A DNA stretch of 64,000 bases from Bradysia coprophila (lineage: Eukaryota; Arthropoda; Insecta; Diptera; Sciaridae), in contig NW_023503295.1 of assembly GCF_014529535.1 (NCBI RefSeq), positions 4,050,183 through 4,114,182 of the forward strand, in the 5' to 3' direction. The translations under genes and the position numbers were made by a program. Positions within the stretch are counted from its first letter, which is position 1, and each line of letters starts with the position of its first letter. The notes below the pieces were generated by a model. The model was not told the origin of the DNA. It was given only the letters and a program-made list of their open reading frames with translations, and did not search any database. Below, one piece after another: positions 11,311 through 23,255 of the stretch.

Positions 11311-11563
11311 AAATTATATCCATAAGAATAAAAAAAAGGAAAACATTTGAATCAGGAAACGAACAAAGGGAATTCATGAATTTCTGCAACTGCGCTGCGA
11401 AAACTGAACTTTTTCATGCGTGATTTGGATGCCGATCGAAGGGTGATGTTTTCTCTGGTTTTCTATGTTTTACTTTTCACCACTAGTGGTGACATGGATT
11501 TTCATTCATGCTTTTAAGCTCACTTCGCTCGTTTGATAACATCAAATTTAGTGACAAAAACTA

Positions 11564-11687
11564 CAGTGAACGACATCTCAAATGTCTCACTGTCAAATTT
11601 TTCTGAGAATTTTATTGTGTCATTGCAAATTCACAATGACATTCTCTGAAAAAAATGACAGTGAGACATTTGAGATGTCGTTCACTG
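11564..11687. mobile_element. TA-flanked MITE (Tc1/mariner-like)
   Basis: A 124-bp element with ~32-bp, nearly perfect inverted ends, CAGTGAACGACATCTCAAAT and complement. It is flanked by TA on both sides (11562-11563 and 11688-11689). The TA duplication is the mark of Tc1/mariner-type insertion. No transposase. Confidence 0.8.
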
Positions 11688-11699
11688 TACCACTTTTCG

Positions 11700-13140
11700 C
11701 AACTAGTTGCATAAACTACTATTTGAATCATAGTAGTGAACAATGTGTGACAAACATTTTAGAGTGTTTATCATCCGTAAGACCCATGACTTTCAGTCGA
11801 GGTAATTAATCTAAGCGGATGAATGGATTTGTTAATGAATAGCATCAATAGATTACAACTGAAATGATTGGTAACGGAGTACCGCGGTAATATAATCTGG
11901 AAACGAAAATTTGGCAGGGTCAATGAAAAAATCAATTTTCGTACTTGCGATTGAAAAGCATGTTAGGAATGGTGGACAAATTTATGTTAAACGAATACGG
12001 AAATAATGTCCTAAGAACCAAGTGCTACTGTTGTCCGACGGTAGCTTGGTCGACGAAAATACTTCATTCTAACAGATTCTCTAAAGTATTATCCAAATTT
12101 TAGTTATCTCCCTTTTTCGTACGTGATCCTGTGAACCTGGTTAATAACCAGTGGTTATGCAATAAATGACGAGAAATCAATAGAGCCAAAAGGCAAACTT
12201 TTCATATGGTTTAATCTGATTTAAGTAATGATTGTCAGGATGTTCGATAATAATCTTTGAATAAATCAACAAGAAACCAAGTTGTCAAAAAAATTAAATT
12301 CTTGTTCCATTGACAGTCCGAGTAGTGTCAGATCAAAAACTTTCATCCGTTTTGCAAATTTTGCAAACGAAACCAAATGCTAATAATCCTGCATATACAC
12401 AACATTTTCGTTGTGATATTCAGATATCCAACCACAAAGGATGCATGCACTTCGTTCAGTGTTTTTGTGAATGAATGGATGCTGTACAGTGCATAATCCT
12501 CTAAACGCCTTGCATTTTGTGCATATTGCTCAAGTTTGGGATTGCATTGGAAACAATTTCATTTAAGTCTTTCGTTGAAAATTCAAATCAAACACTTGCT
12601 TTCCTCATGTTATTTTCTAGTAACACGCACGAATATAATATTATACGAGATGTGTATACTGGATAGCTCTTGTTGTGGGTATTGTATGGAAAATTGAAAA
12701 TTCCATTAGAGGCACAAAGTTTGAGTTTGATGGAACGATTTTCTACCTCTCTCTCTCTCTCTGTGAGGTGCGAGAAATGCAAGATTTACGGAAAAGTTTT
12801 GTGTATTCGCGGAGACGAAAATATGCGTTTAAATGCTGTATTTATTTTAACAGGTAACAAGTTATGGAAGGCTGTAACGTACCAAATATCCTAACAGCCA
12901 ATTAACAAGTCTGAACAGTCTGAACTACCGACTTCCGAAACACGCCTCGAAGTATGCAAATACTTTCTGAGTGAAGTTACGTGCCTAATTGATATTTCTC
13001 CTAAATGTGGGCTAGCACACAAATTCATCGTATTTGGGATACGTCCAACGAGTCATTCGATGTGTACAACATTGTACTACAATCGAAATTACAAAGCTTG
13101 AGTGACCTTAAGAAGGTTACTAATCGTTAGAAAAATTCCA
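11700..13140. other. Intergenic; CT microsatellite
   Basis: A short (CT)n run at about 12749-12762. Overlapping plus-strand frames at 12670-12894 share no recognisable domain. Nothing else seen. Confidence 0.5.
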
Positions 13141-13154
13141 TGTGTAATTGTCTG

Positions 13155-13206
13155 ACACAGGAATCGAGCCCGGATCATTTTGGTGGAAGGCCGATCACTG
13201 AGCCAT
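13155..13206 (-). ncRNA. tRNA-like pol III promoter, probable SINE head
   Basis: Read on the minus strand this is TGGCTCAGTGATCGG (13191-13205), a good A box. About 35 nt downstream is GGCTCGATTCC (13160-13170), a near-perfect B box of the GGTTCGANTCC type. The spacing fits a tRNA gene, but there is no paired acceptor stem and no clear anticodon arm. A tRNA-derived SINE is therefore more likely than a working tRNA. The SINE body would run towards lower coordinates. Confidence 0.5.
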
Positions 13207-13524
13207 CCCGTTTTAAATTTTCTGATGCTGCCTTGCTGTGAAGGACCGTGTTGTAGTTGACTACAACTTCTGGTTTTTGATTCGCGTGACGGCGGGTTTT
13301 GCCAACTCTGGTGTTGCAGATTTATCGAGTTTATTAGTGCTTTTGATCTTGTTAATTGATTCTTTTCAATTGATCATGGTGAAGATTTTCGGTGAGCTTT
13401 TTCCTTAAAATTATTTGATAACAGCGGCAGAACTTTGATTTAATGAAATTAATTCGTTGTAAGAGCGAAAGGTTGAATCTCGATGATTGTCTCGCGTTGA
13501 TGCTATTTTAATGCTTAGTTTCCT

Positions 13525-13650
13525 CTTACCAAAAAAAGTACTCCGTGTGAGAGACAAAATTGAATTTTTTCAATTTTTCTTTGTTTATTTGACAGTTTGC
13601 TCTCTCACGGCGCTCTAACGGCTCTCTCACGGCGTACTTTTTTTAAGTGG
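13525..13650. mobile_element. MITE with CTTACCAAAAAAAGTACTC ends
   Basis: The left CTTACCAAAAAAAGTACTCCG is mirrored at the right as CGGCGTACTTTTTTTAAG. A smaller relative with CAAAAAGTACTCAGTG ends is at 52058-52138. The interior is non-coding. Confidence 0.6.
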
Positions 13651-13686
13651 AATGGGCACTTAAGCTTCCTAAATGATTTTGTCAAT

Positions 13687-14290
13687 GAGGGATTCTTTTG
13701 AATTTCGACTGACCGAAATTGGCGCTATTTTTTCCGGGACTTTTTTTATATATGCCTAGTTAGGTCTTGGTGCCTAGGCCCCAAAACCAGTCTCAGATAT
13801 TTTTGATCTTCCATACCTGGCTGGTTGTAAGTGGCCAAAAGTCGAAAAATGAGGTTTCGTAGTTCGGATTTCATTTCAGTAAGGTGGCGAGGACACGGGC
13901 GTGTATGGGTTCGTTGGAAAGCTGAGGTCAAGTACTCCTGGGGCAAATATTAACTTCATAGAAAATTTCTCAGAATCGATGGAACCTCCGTGAACTTTGA
14001 TGAGAGCTGTGACCTCACTAATGCAATTATTTGATTAAATTATTACTTATTATGAATGTGGAAGGCCTCAGCTTTACAGCGATACGCATATTTACTAGTT
14101 TGGCGGAGTGAAACACACAGTTTTCATCTGTTACGTAGTCACGTCAAACTACTAAATATGGATATCGGTGTAAAGCTGAGGTCCTCCACATTCATAATAA
14201 GTAATAACCAAGGCCTAACTAGACATATATAAAAAAGTCCCGGAAAAAATAGCGCCGATTTCGGTCAGTCGAAATTCAAAAGAATCCCTC
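13687..14290. mobile_element. Foldback, GAGGGATTCTTTTGA family, copy 1
   Basis: The ends are GAGGGATTCTTTTGAATTTC and its complement, and the arms match well for about 80 bp (GCGCTATTTTTTCCGGGACT on the left). AAT occurs directly on both sides (13684-13686, 14291-14293), consistent with a 3-bp target duplication. The middle holds CTGAGGTC/GACCTCAGC-type segments in mirrored order. No coding sequence. Confidence 0.75.
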
Positions 14291-14554
14291 AATTTCTTTA
14301 AATCTTATTTTCGTCAATCTTATTTCCACATAAAAACAACTTGTCTAGGTGGTTTCAATGCATTTCATTGAGGTCCATTTAGGTGTAACACAAACATTGG
14401 AAGTGGCCACAACTGTCAAACAAATGTGTTTCACATTTTCAAATCGTAGAAGTGTTGATTGAATATTTATGCGACGTAGAGTACTTTACAGTTTGTGCAT
14501 TTAACATTTTCGACAACGTGAGTTAATTCGTAGTCAGGGCTTATTATTGGAAAT

Positions 14555-14680
14555 TTTTTAAGAATTTTTTAAGAATTTTTTAAGAATTTTAAAGAATTTT
14601 TGAGAATTTAAAGAATTTTTAGGAATTTTTAAGAATTTTTAGGAATTTTTAAGAATTTTTAAGAATTTTTTAAGAATTTG
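14555..14680 (+). repeat. TAAGAATTTTT simple repeat
   Basis: About eleven 10-12-bp units of TTTTTAAGAA with small length variation. The same repeat, on the same strand, occurs at 15955-16130. Confidence 0.8.
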
Positions 14681-14936
14681 GTTGTTTTTGCTGTAAAAAA
14701 TTAAGTTCATGCAAATTTACGTATCTAAGTCAATTTTTAATTGTCAATTACGATTATAAAATCGAACAATTCAAAATTCAATTTTATCTCATGAAGTTGT
14801 GTCTGATACGATTTCGACTGATGAAGTCGCTCTGACATAGTGGCGACATATCTTAAACGAGCTGGACATAATGCTCAAATGAAAGCATTGTCAAAGCGAC
14901 AAAAAACCATTAATTAATGTAAAGACAGTTTTGAGT

Positions 14937-15310
14937 TTGAAACTAGGCCCCATTTCCCTTGACTCACTAACTTTTCCAATAATTGCAGTCCCAGTTTTCT
15001 TACTATTTTTGAATAAGCTGGTGTTTTTAAGAACACAAAATTATAGTCAGATGAAAAAGCGATACAATAATAGTCTATTTGCCACATCATTGATTGTGTA
15101 TCTCTTTTATTTTCACTGGCCGTTTAGAAAACTCAAAATTAATTTAATTTTCTGAAGAAACAAAGAGAGCTCTGAGTTGAAGGTTCAGCGAGCGATGTTT
15201 TACACCCAATAAAAATGAGTCTACTAAAAAGTGCTAGAAAGATGGCATATTTCTTACCTAAATCGTGTGAATTACTGCCCTCGCTTCGCTCTGGTCGCAA
15301 TATTTACGCT
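14937..15310 (+). repeat. Partial copy of the CTAGGYCCC repeat
   Basis: It begins ACTAGGCCCCATTTCCCTTG and reaches the palindromic motif at 15262-15313 (TGCCCTCGCTTCGCTCTGG). It matches the start and the 28.5-28.7 kb section of the longer copy in the SLC22 intron, with AAGGTTCAGCGAGCGATGTT shared. Confidence 0.55.
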
Positions 15311-15439
15311 CGTTCAAATATTCCCTTTCATAAGCTTTTTAAGCATGGGAAAAATTCTTTTAAGAATATCCAATAGTCCAATAAAAATCCAATCTTCAAA
15401 CTTAACTACCCACTGGTCGGAACCACCAGAAAATAATTA

Positions 15440-15784
15440 ATGTCATGTACATCCATGCTTAAACTTACTTTCAAAACTCACCGAATGAACTAAGACCCAT
15501 GTACCTCCAAACCACAGACTACCTAAATCCATATCTCTATAAACAGTACACGTGATTACCTTTCTAATGACGCGCCACACGGCTCGTGTAACTGGAGAAA
15601 CTTTTGTAAGAAAAGTGCAAGTTTTTAGTTTTTGATCACCTTTCACCAGCCACACAAGCTTCGAAGAATTTTTTTGAAAGTGCTTTTGGCTTCTAGGGTT
15701 GAAGTCCGTTCTAGGCACATATAAAAAATTCCACATATAAAAAATGCGACCGATTTCGGTAGGCTGTTTTTTCAAAGAATCCCT
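15440..15784. mobile_element. Half of a GAGGGATTC-family foldback
   Basis: The right portion matches the right arm of the 17041-17995 foldback (CCGATTTCGGTAGGCTGTTT, then TTCAAAGAATCCCT). It includes the CACGTGATTACCTTTCTAAT and ACGGCTCGTGTAACTGGAGA segments. The left arm is missing. Confidence 0.65.
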
Positions 15785-15954
15785 ATAAAGAATTACTTAA
15801 GTTATCGCGGCAGCAAGTGTACGCACGTTTTCTGTATTTAACGTTTTACGCCAATGTAGCACATTTTCAATCATTTCATCATATTGAACTTAGCGTTATG
15901 TACATTAAGGTTATTTTCTGTCATAAAACCCTGACTTTCACATTAAATGCAAAA

Positions 15955-16130
15955 TATTTTTGAATTTTTTTAAAGAATTTTTTAGGAATTTTTTAAGAAT
16001 TTTTAAGAATTTTTAAGAATTTTTAAGAATTTTTAAGAATTTTTAAGAATTTTTATGAATTTTAAGAATTTTTTAAGAATTTTTAAGAATTTTGAGAAAT
16101 TTTAGAATTATTTAAGAATTTTTAGAATTT
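15955..16130 (+). repeat. TAAGAATTTTT simple repeat, second array
   Basis: About 15 units of TTTTTAAGAA with occasional G or A interruptions. It sits just inside the right AATAATAAGCCCT end. Confidence 0.8.
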
Positions 16131-16160
16131 TGAGAACTGAAATTCCCAATAATAAGCCCT

Positions 16161-17037
16161 ACTAGGTAAACCAACTCCGACAAAAAATAATTGTGAATAG
16201 CGTGTCATATCAAGGGTGTAGACACAAGAAATCGAAAAAGACTAATATTTTTCGTCCTGAAGGGGTGACAATATTAGGTACAGTATTAAGTAACAGTTTA
16301 GTTTTTCACACAATATTTATGATTCCCGCATCTCCTTGAATTTAGTATGAAGTGAATTTTCCCAATATATTGGGTATTAAAATTATTTTATAAATTTATT
16401 AAATTTCAACACCCTGAAGCATAAATAATTTCCTGATGGGTTTTAAATTCTCTCCACTATGCGGCAAACAATTTTTTTTTGTATACATATTCAAAAGTAA
16501 TGTATAATGCTAATGCACATCGTTCGGTTGGATAATATGCTTTATCAAAATGTGTGTGTGTGCTGGTATGAGGTAATAAATGCGTGATAGAAATTCTATT
16601 CAAATATTTATTTTGCCCGAAGGAGCCTCGTTTAACGAGTAACTTTTTGGTAAGAACATTGGTAAAATATGTTTTTCGATGATGGAGGAAAAATTATTAA
16701 CCACTGATCACACATTGATGTTATATGGACAAATGGATTTGGGTTTCCAGTCGTAGTTTTTTTTTTATCTCATACTATTTTCTATTAAAAATTAAAAATT
16801 CAAATATTTAACTGCCTTAGTGATAGTTTAACGTTTACGCAATAGAACAATAGAAAATGCAACATAATTGTCTATTTCATCAACTCAAAATTGCTCGTGT
16901 GTATACGATTTTCACTAGCTCAGTTCCTGTCACATTTGATCAATTTAACAGCAGCTCTTTCGTGTAGTTTCGTTTTTCGACAATATCTCAACTGTTTTTG
17001 GTCCAAATCACTCTAACAAAAATGTTATCGTATGACT
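16161..17037. other. Intergenic, nothing recognised
   Basis: AT-rich. A short TG run near 16551-16562 is the only notable feature. Confidence 0.55.
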
Positions 17038-17040
17038 TCA

Positions 17041-17995
17041 GAGGGACTCTTTTGAAAAACAGCCTACCGAAATCGGACGCATTTTCCAGTGGACTTTTTT
17101 ATATTTGCCTAGAAAGGACTTCGACCCTAGAGCCCAAAACCACTTTCAAAAAAATTCTTCGAAGCTTTTATGGCTGGTGAAAATTGATCAAAAACCGAAA
17201 ACTTGCACTTTTCTTACCAAAATTTCTCCGGGTACACGAGCCGTACAGGTTCGTGTGGGGTGTCATTAGAAAGGTAATCACATGTACTATTGAGCCGAAT
17301 AGAGACTCATTGGTTTTAAAATTAATCCACACTGAAATATGTGCAGTTGAAGTTTTCAAGCAAAAACTTGCACTTTCCTTACCAACATTTCTCCAGTTAC
17401 ACGAGCCGTACATGGTGGTGTGGGGTATCATTTGAAAGGTAATTTTATGTGCTTTTGGGCCAAATAGGGTCTTATGGGGGTTTGAAAGCATCTACGATTA
17501 AATATGAGAAGTTGAAATGTTTAAGTGCCCATATTTCATCGCATATGCATCCAAACCCCATAGGACCCTATTTTGCCCAAAAGCGCATAAAATTACCTTT
17601 TAAATGATACCCCACACCACCATGTGCGGCTCGTGTAACTAGAGAAATATTGGTAAGAAAAGTGCAAGTTTTCTGTTGAAAACTTCAACTGCACATATTT
17701 CAGTGTGGATTAATTTTAAAACCAATGAGTCTCTATTCGGCTCAATAGTACATGTGATTACCTTTCTAATGACACCCAACACGACCCTGTACGGCTCGTG
17801 TACCTGGAGAAATTTTGGTAAGAATTTTCGCAAATTTTCAGCTTTCGATCACCTTTCACCAGCCATAAAAGCTTCGAATAATTTTTTTGAGAGTGGTTTT
17901 GGCTTCTAGGGTCGAAGTCCTTTCTAGGTACCTATAAAAAGTTCCACTAGAAAACACGCCCGATTTCGGTAGGCTGTTTTTCAAAAGAATCCCTC
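17041..17995. mobile_element. 955-bp foldback, GAGGGATTC family, long form
   Basis: The ends are GAGGGACTCTTTTGAAAAAC and the complementary TTTTTCAAAAGAATCCCTC. The arms are mirror images almost to the centre at about 17520. TCA flanks it on both sides (17038-17040, 17996-17998), again a 3-bp duplication. Within each arm an ACACGAGCCGTAC-containing ~180-bp segment is repeated, giving four related blocks. Open frames on both strands inside the arms are shadows of the palindrome. Confidence 0.85.
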
Positions 17996-18123
17996 TCAGC
18001 AAACTTTGTCTGTCAGGAAAGGTTTTTCATGAAATGAAATGACCTATTTGTCATATCATTTTTCTCTCATTTTTTCACATATATATTTTTAACGTATCGT
18101 GATCAGATAGATGCTAATATAGT

Positions 18124-19336
18124 GTGAAAATGAACATTCACATCACCCAACACGGCTTTGTTGAAAAGAGATCGTCCCAAACAAATCTCATGGAATATGT
18201 TTCGTTGGTAGCCGATGCCATAGTGGGTGGCGGTCAGGTAGACACTATTTATACGGACTTCGCTAAGGCCTTTGACAAAGTAGACCATAACATTCTTTTG
18301 AACAAGCTCAGTTCGTTTGGAGTGTCTGTGAATATGGTAAGATGGTTTTCGAGTTATCTGTGCAACAGGACCCAATTCATTGTCATAGGTGGCTCAAAGT
18401 CTGATAGCATTGTACCTTCTTCTGGTGTCCCGCAAGGATCTATTCTTGGTCCATTGTTATTCGTTGTTTTTATTAATGACCTGCTATCGTCGCTTTCGTC
18501 GTGTTCCGGTTTTGCGGACGATTTGAAACTATTTAGAGAGATTAAGTCAACTTATGACTGTGACTTACTGCAGGAAGACTTAAGAAAGATCGTTGAATGG
18601 TGCGAGGCGAATAAGATGGTACTGAACGTTAAAAAATGTGCGATCAAGGTCGACTACGCATAGGAGAAATAAGGTGATATTCCACTATGCAATTGGAGAC
18701 GAGACGTTGGAAAGGGTGTCGAAGAAAAAAGACCTTGGAGTAATTATGGACGACAAATTATCATTCAAGGATCATGTTGATTTCATCACTCGTAAGTCTT
18801 ATCAGATGATTGGTTTCATATTTCGATGTGGTCGATATTTCTCGAGTCAAAGTAGTATGAGGCTGTTATATACGTCCCTGGTTAGGAGTCGTTTGGAATA
18901 CTGTTCTACGGTCTGGAATCCATTTTACGAGAACGCCAGTGATCAATTGGAAAGAGTTCAACGGAAATTCACCCGGATGTTCTATTTTAAATTTGGAATT
19001 GAAAGCCCGAGACCGCCATATCATGAACGCTTAAAGCATATGAATCTACATTCGTTAGAAACTCGTCGTCTGGAATTGGATGAAATGATGTTGTTCAAAC
19101 TGGTACATAATCATGTTGATTCGTCACTTAGCAATCAAATAAATCATCATCAACCGTCAAGAAGTACCAGGCATAACCCGACTTTTTACCTTCCGCACAT
19201 GGTCACGAATATTCAATTGAACTCCCCGATAAATCGTATTCAGCGTAATCACATGCAATTTTTTAAAGATTTAGATGTGCTTGGTTCGGGAATATCGGCA
19301 TTTAAGAAGGCAATAAAAGAATCGTTTGATTGGTAA
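18124..19336 (+). pseudogene. LINE reverse transcriptase, Jockey/BS-like, 5'-truncated, one frameshift
   Basis: This is the 3' half of a non-LTR retrotransposon ORF2. The first open segment (18124-18663) begins in reverse-transcriptase motif 2a (QHGF). It has the catalytic Asp in TDFAKAFDKVDH (about residue 45), the SGVPQGSILGPLLF motif (about 100-113) and the FADD active site (about 130-133). The second segment (18638-19336) is in another frame and continues through thumb and C-terminal sequence (SRLEYCSTVWNPF is typical of Jockey/CR1-type elements). The break lies in an AAAAAA run near 18631. The N-terminal endonuclease and ORF1 are absent, so the copy is dead on arrival. An A-rich AATAAA-like tail follows at 19502-19533. 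Clade assignment is by eye. Confidence 0.88.
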
Positions 19337-19501
19337 TGACTTTACTGCTTGATTCGTTTTAATGATGTTCTGATGAATTTTTAGGTCTTATCTGATTTCT
19401 AATTTGTTTTACGATTGTAATTCTAAGATGCTGTATTGAATCTAGATATTATATTGATAAGTGACTGACTTGTTATTGGGCTCAGGCCTGTTAATTTGGT
19501 C

Positions 19502-19679
19502 AATAAATGAAAAAAATAAAAAAAATAAAAATAACGACTGGGTCTTTTCGAAACGACGTCCCAGTCGTACTATATTACCATCTGTCTGATCTTGACGATC
19601 TTTGCTAATATTGTTGCCAGCTTACACCTAAAGTGCCAATCAGAGAAATGTTAAGTTGGTACCAACTTAACAATTCTCT
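19502..19679. other. LINE tail, then a hairpin and a 38-bp palindrome
   Basis: After the A-rich tail (19502-19533) a 9-bp stem ACGACTGGG...CCCAGTCGT spans about 19535-19570. At 19642-19679 a 38-bp palindrome is centred on TTAAGTTGGTACCAACTTAA with a single mismatch in its arms. Their relation to the LINE is unknown. Confidence 0.55.
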
Positions 19680-21089
19680 AATACCGATAGGTTTTCGTAA
19701 AAAAGCTTCTGCGAGATAAAAATTGCTCAACCGTAGCGACCCAACCCTGCTTAACCCAATTTTTATCTCTATTACATTACTGTCACTCTAGCTCTTATAC
19801 ATGCGGTCTATTTATTTAGATTTCAATTGAAATTTAAAGAATAACAAATTAACTCACAAAAACACACTAATTTACTCAAGCGATTTATCATTAACTTCAA
19901 CGATGTGTTGAATTTTTAATTAACTAGTTTATCCGACAGAAATTTATTAACAGCATTCCAATCTTGCTACATATCATAGTCTATTTACAGCAACATATAG
20001 AAAGGGATAAAATTTATTAAATTTGTGCAGTTTGATGTGTATAAAATATTTTATAATAAATTAATGCAAGAAGCTTTAAGCACAATGTGCAGAGTATTTA
20101 ATTAAACTGTGCTTTCGGTATGCCACCCGTATAAAGAGACCTATTGTGTTTGGTATGATTCATGGAATTAATTTGTCGCTAACGATTTCTAGCGCACATG
20201 CTCTAGCATAAATTGCTTGGCAAAATCTTGAATATTACTTCAATTTATGGCATCATCTATGGAATACAACCCGTAGAAAATGATATGAGTGAAATAACAC
20301 ATTTCCGTCACAAAGATATTTCAAATGCATTTATTTTCGAAAAATGTCGAATGCATTTTCATATTTTGTTGCATGTCTGTCTCTAGTCTATTTTCGAAGC
20401 ATTAGGATTTAATGCAGTGCTTTACAACAAGGAAGGAGAATGAGCTTTTGCAAGGAAACTTCGATATGCTGGCACCAATGAAATAGAATGCCTAGAGAGA
20501 TCACGTGATCGTCTCACCGTCACAGCTTCTGAAGTTATGAATTATGAAAGTAGTTACCGAGCCTAAGTTGGACGCAACTAAATCGAATAAAAAGCGGACA
20601 CGGTTGCTGTGCCGACACGATATGAGTGTGTTGAGCGACAAACCATGGATAACCTTGCCTGTGATATCCACAGATTCGAAGGCGACTTGACCGAGTTAAA
20701 CAATGTTAGCGACCGTGCAGCAAAATGGCTGGCTGAGTTGAATGTGTTGATGTGTCAACTCAACCACTGTAATCTTGTTAAACTGATCCACTAGTGGTAA
20801 TGGTGATCCTTTTCTGGTTAATTTTTTAAACGTCTTCCACGGTGCGGTTTAACAACTTTATTTTGAAAGGTGCACCATCGCTTCTTTTGCATAAAAATTT
20901 TGGTTAGGCTAAGAATGAAAAATCTAAATTCTCATTTACCAAAAAAGTTTTGTGTGGAATCATTTGCAACCCACAACACTGTCAAATCAAAAAATATGTC
21001 GAATTTCATTTTTCTCTCCCTGTAGCTTCTTTTGTTCTTAAGCACACTCAAACAGACAAAACGTGTGCTCACTATAAAGCACTTTAAAA
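19680..21089. other. Intergenic, nothing firm
   Basis: AT-rich. A pair GAGATAAAAATTG/CAATTTTTATCTC lies near 19716-19780. A 61-codon frame at 20609-20794 has somewhat gene-like composition but no identifiable domain or splice context. Confidence 0.45.
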
Positions 21090-22616
21090 CGAGCCGTCAG
21101 AACAGTCAGAGCATTTGCTGCGACTGAGCCCCGTACGAACCCGTACATCTATTGCGCACGTGACCCTAGTGCGTCTGTCACCCTAGTTGAAGTCAAATTA
21201 TTATGAAATGTGTACATCTTACAAATTGCGCATAGCGCAATTACGAAGCCCCGTACGACGTTCCTTTCAAATGTAACACAAATTTCAAGTTGACCTAAAA
21301 TTTTAATTTATTGAGAGGCCTAAGGCCTAGTTACGGCCTTAGTCCAACGACCCAAATTTAATTTTTTTTTCAACATCATTATATTCGGCCTTCCATTACC
21401 TTCCAAATGAAACAAAAATTAGGAAAATCGGACGAAATTTACTCGAGATATATGCACTTAGGGCCGAGTAGCGGGCTTAGTCCAAGGACCCAAATTTAAT
21501 TTTTTTTTCCAACAATATTCTATTTGGTGTTCGATTACCTTTCAAATGAAACAAAATTTAGGAAAATCGGATCAAATTTACTCGAGGTATATGCAAAACA
21601 CACTTAGGGCCGTGGAGAGGCCTTAGTCCAAGGACCCAAATTTTAATTTTTTTTTAACAACATTCTATTCCTCGTTCGATTACTTTTCAAATGAAACAAA
21701 AATTAGGAAAATCGGATCAAATTTACTCGAGTTATATGCAAAATACACTTAGGGCCGAGGAGCGGCCTCAGTCCAAGGACCTAATTTTCAAACATTTTTC
21801 TCACCACATTCTATTCGGTATTCAATTACCTTTCATATTAGACAAAAACTAGCAAAATTGGATGAGATTTACTCGATTTATGTGCAAAAAACACTTAGGG
21901 CCGAGGAGCGGCCTCAGTCCAAGGACCCAAATTTCAAACATTTTTCTCACCACATTCTATTTGGTATTCAATTACCTTTCATATTAGACAAAAACTAGCA
22001 AAATTGGATGAGATTTACTCGATTTATGTGCAAAAAACACTTAGGGCCGAGGAGCGGCCTCAGTCCAAGGACCCAAATTTAAAACGTTCTTCGCCACGTT
22101 ATATTCGGGCTTCGATTACCTTTCAAATGAAACAAAAATCACGAAAAAAGGATGAAATTTACTCGAGCTATATGCAAAATACACTTAGGGCCGAGTAGCC
22201 TTTCACTTCTAGGGCCCTAACTCACAGGCCATTCACCCGATTTTAATAAACTTTTTTTTCCTGGATCGGTATCAACATTACCTATCTTTTGCCGTTTCAT
22301 TTACATTTCCAACGTTTTTTGCCGTAAATATCCCCAAAAGACCTTAAAGCACTTAGGCGGCCCTAACTCACGAAGGGCCGACCTAAATATGCCCATCTTC
22401 GAACTGAGCCTCACTATTTTGACTATCTTTCAGGGAAAAAAAAATTCGGATTTGATTTACTCAAGATATCGACGTGACGGACAGACAAAATTTTTATTGC
22501 GGATTCGTCATCTATGAACATAGGCAAACACTTTGCCCTTACCGTCTGCTTCGAATTCCATCAATTACACACGGCATCGTAATCCTATAAGCCCCTTTGT
22601 ACTTCGTACGGAGCTA
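21090..22616 (+). mobile_element. Helentron/DINE-1-like non-autonomous element, copy A
   Basis: It starts CGAGCCGTCAGAACAGT after an A run and ends in a hairpin (AGCCCC...GGAGCT around TTTGTACTTCGTAC) followed by AAAAA. An AGCCCCGTAC subterminal motif near the start is the inverse of the 3' hairpin arm. A central tandem repeat (21320-22195) is followed by a conserved unique 3' region containing a GACGGACAGAC stretch. No protein is encoded. Known Helentron-derived DINE-1 elements of Drosophila have this same plan: subterminal inverted repeats, central tandem repeats, a 3' hairpin and insertion at T-rich sites. This is the most diverged of the three copies, and its 3' stem carries a mismatch (GGAGCT for GGGGCT). 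Confidence 0.7.
21320..22195 (+). repeat. Central ~145-bp tandem array of copy A, 6 units
   Basis: Units are marked by AGGGCCGAGGAGCGGCCT at about 21461, 21606, 21751, 21897 and 22044, after a first unit near 21320. Each contains CAAATGAAACAAAAATTA and an ACTCGAG. Units 4 and 5 are almost identical to each other, suggesting a local duplication within the array. Confidence 0.9.
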
Positions 22617-23255
22617 AAAACAGAAAGGTTTAGTCAAAAGTTTTCCTAGGGATGCTTTTGCTATGTGCTATGCATGTATAAACGTACAAATCAAAACAGA
22701 CGTTCAAATATAATTTTAATTTTACTAAAGAAGTTTACGAAATTAATTTTATATCAAATATTATGAGAATTCATGACAAGTAACTGAAAAACTTCTGATT
22801 ATTCATTATTGTAAACCGTAATTTTCAATTTCAATTCATTACGCATCTTCTATTTTTCTCTCAGATCACTCATTTATATTTACCTACTTATTAGATTAAC
22901 TAGATCGTAATAACAAGCGACGTCGTCGAGGTTAGCAATCCACGAAAGCGAAATAAAAAAAAAATCAAGCTACAAGTCAGAAAGTACGTGCGTACTCTCT
23001 TTAGTATTGACTCTTTAGCAGGTGGAAGTGATAGACGGAAAGGTAGGCCATACATTTTCAAAATTTCTTCTAATTATACTTTGATACCTTCGTTGTCTTT
23101 GGTTCGAGATACAATAGATTGTGGGAACTGTTCTCGTCACTTCGGCAAAATGTAAAGCGAGCGGATTGACGCAAGGGACTGGACAAGATTGTGCTTACGA
23201 AGTGACAGGAGATAGACTAGCCGACAGCGTCAATCAGTGACAGTCATGAGAAATA
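22617..23255. other. Intergenic, nothing recognised
   Basis: AT-rich with no shared repeats that I can see. The end of this stretch leads into the mosaic repeat. Confidence 0.5.

Larger units (their letters stand above)
14536..16160. mobile_element. 1.6-kb interval bounded by AGGGCTTATTATTGG inverted repeats
   Basis: AGGGCTTATTATTGGAAATT at 14536 is complementary to AATTCCCAATAATAAGCCCT ending at 16160. Just inside each end lies a simple repeat of (T)TAAGAATTTTT words (about 14555-14680 and 15955-16130). The interior contains a diverged copy of the CTAGGYCCC repeat and part of a GAGGGATTC foldback. It could be one element with later insertions or two inverted solo ends. Confidence 0.5.

Noticed and set aside
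17168..17833. Open frames on both strands with repeated ITCTIEPNRDSL
   Set aside because: The repetition and mirror symmetry come from the foldback structure at 17041-17995.
18103..18375. 90-codon minus-strand frame over the LINE
   Set aside because: Shadow of the reverse-transcriptase reading on the plus strand.
20609..20794. 61-codon frame with a helical, spectrin-like look
   Set aside because: Too short, with no recognisable signature and no flanking splice sites that I can defend.
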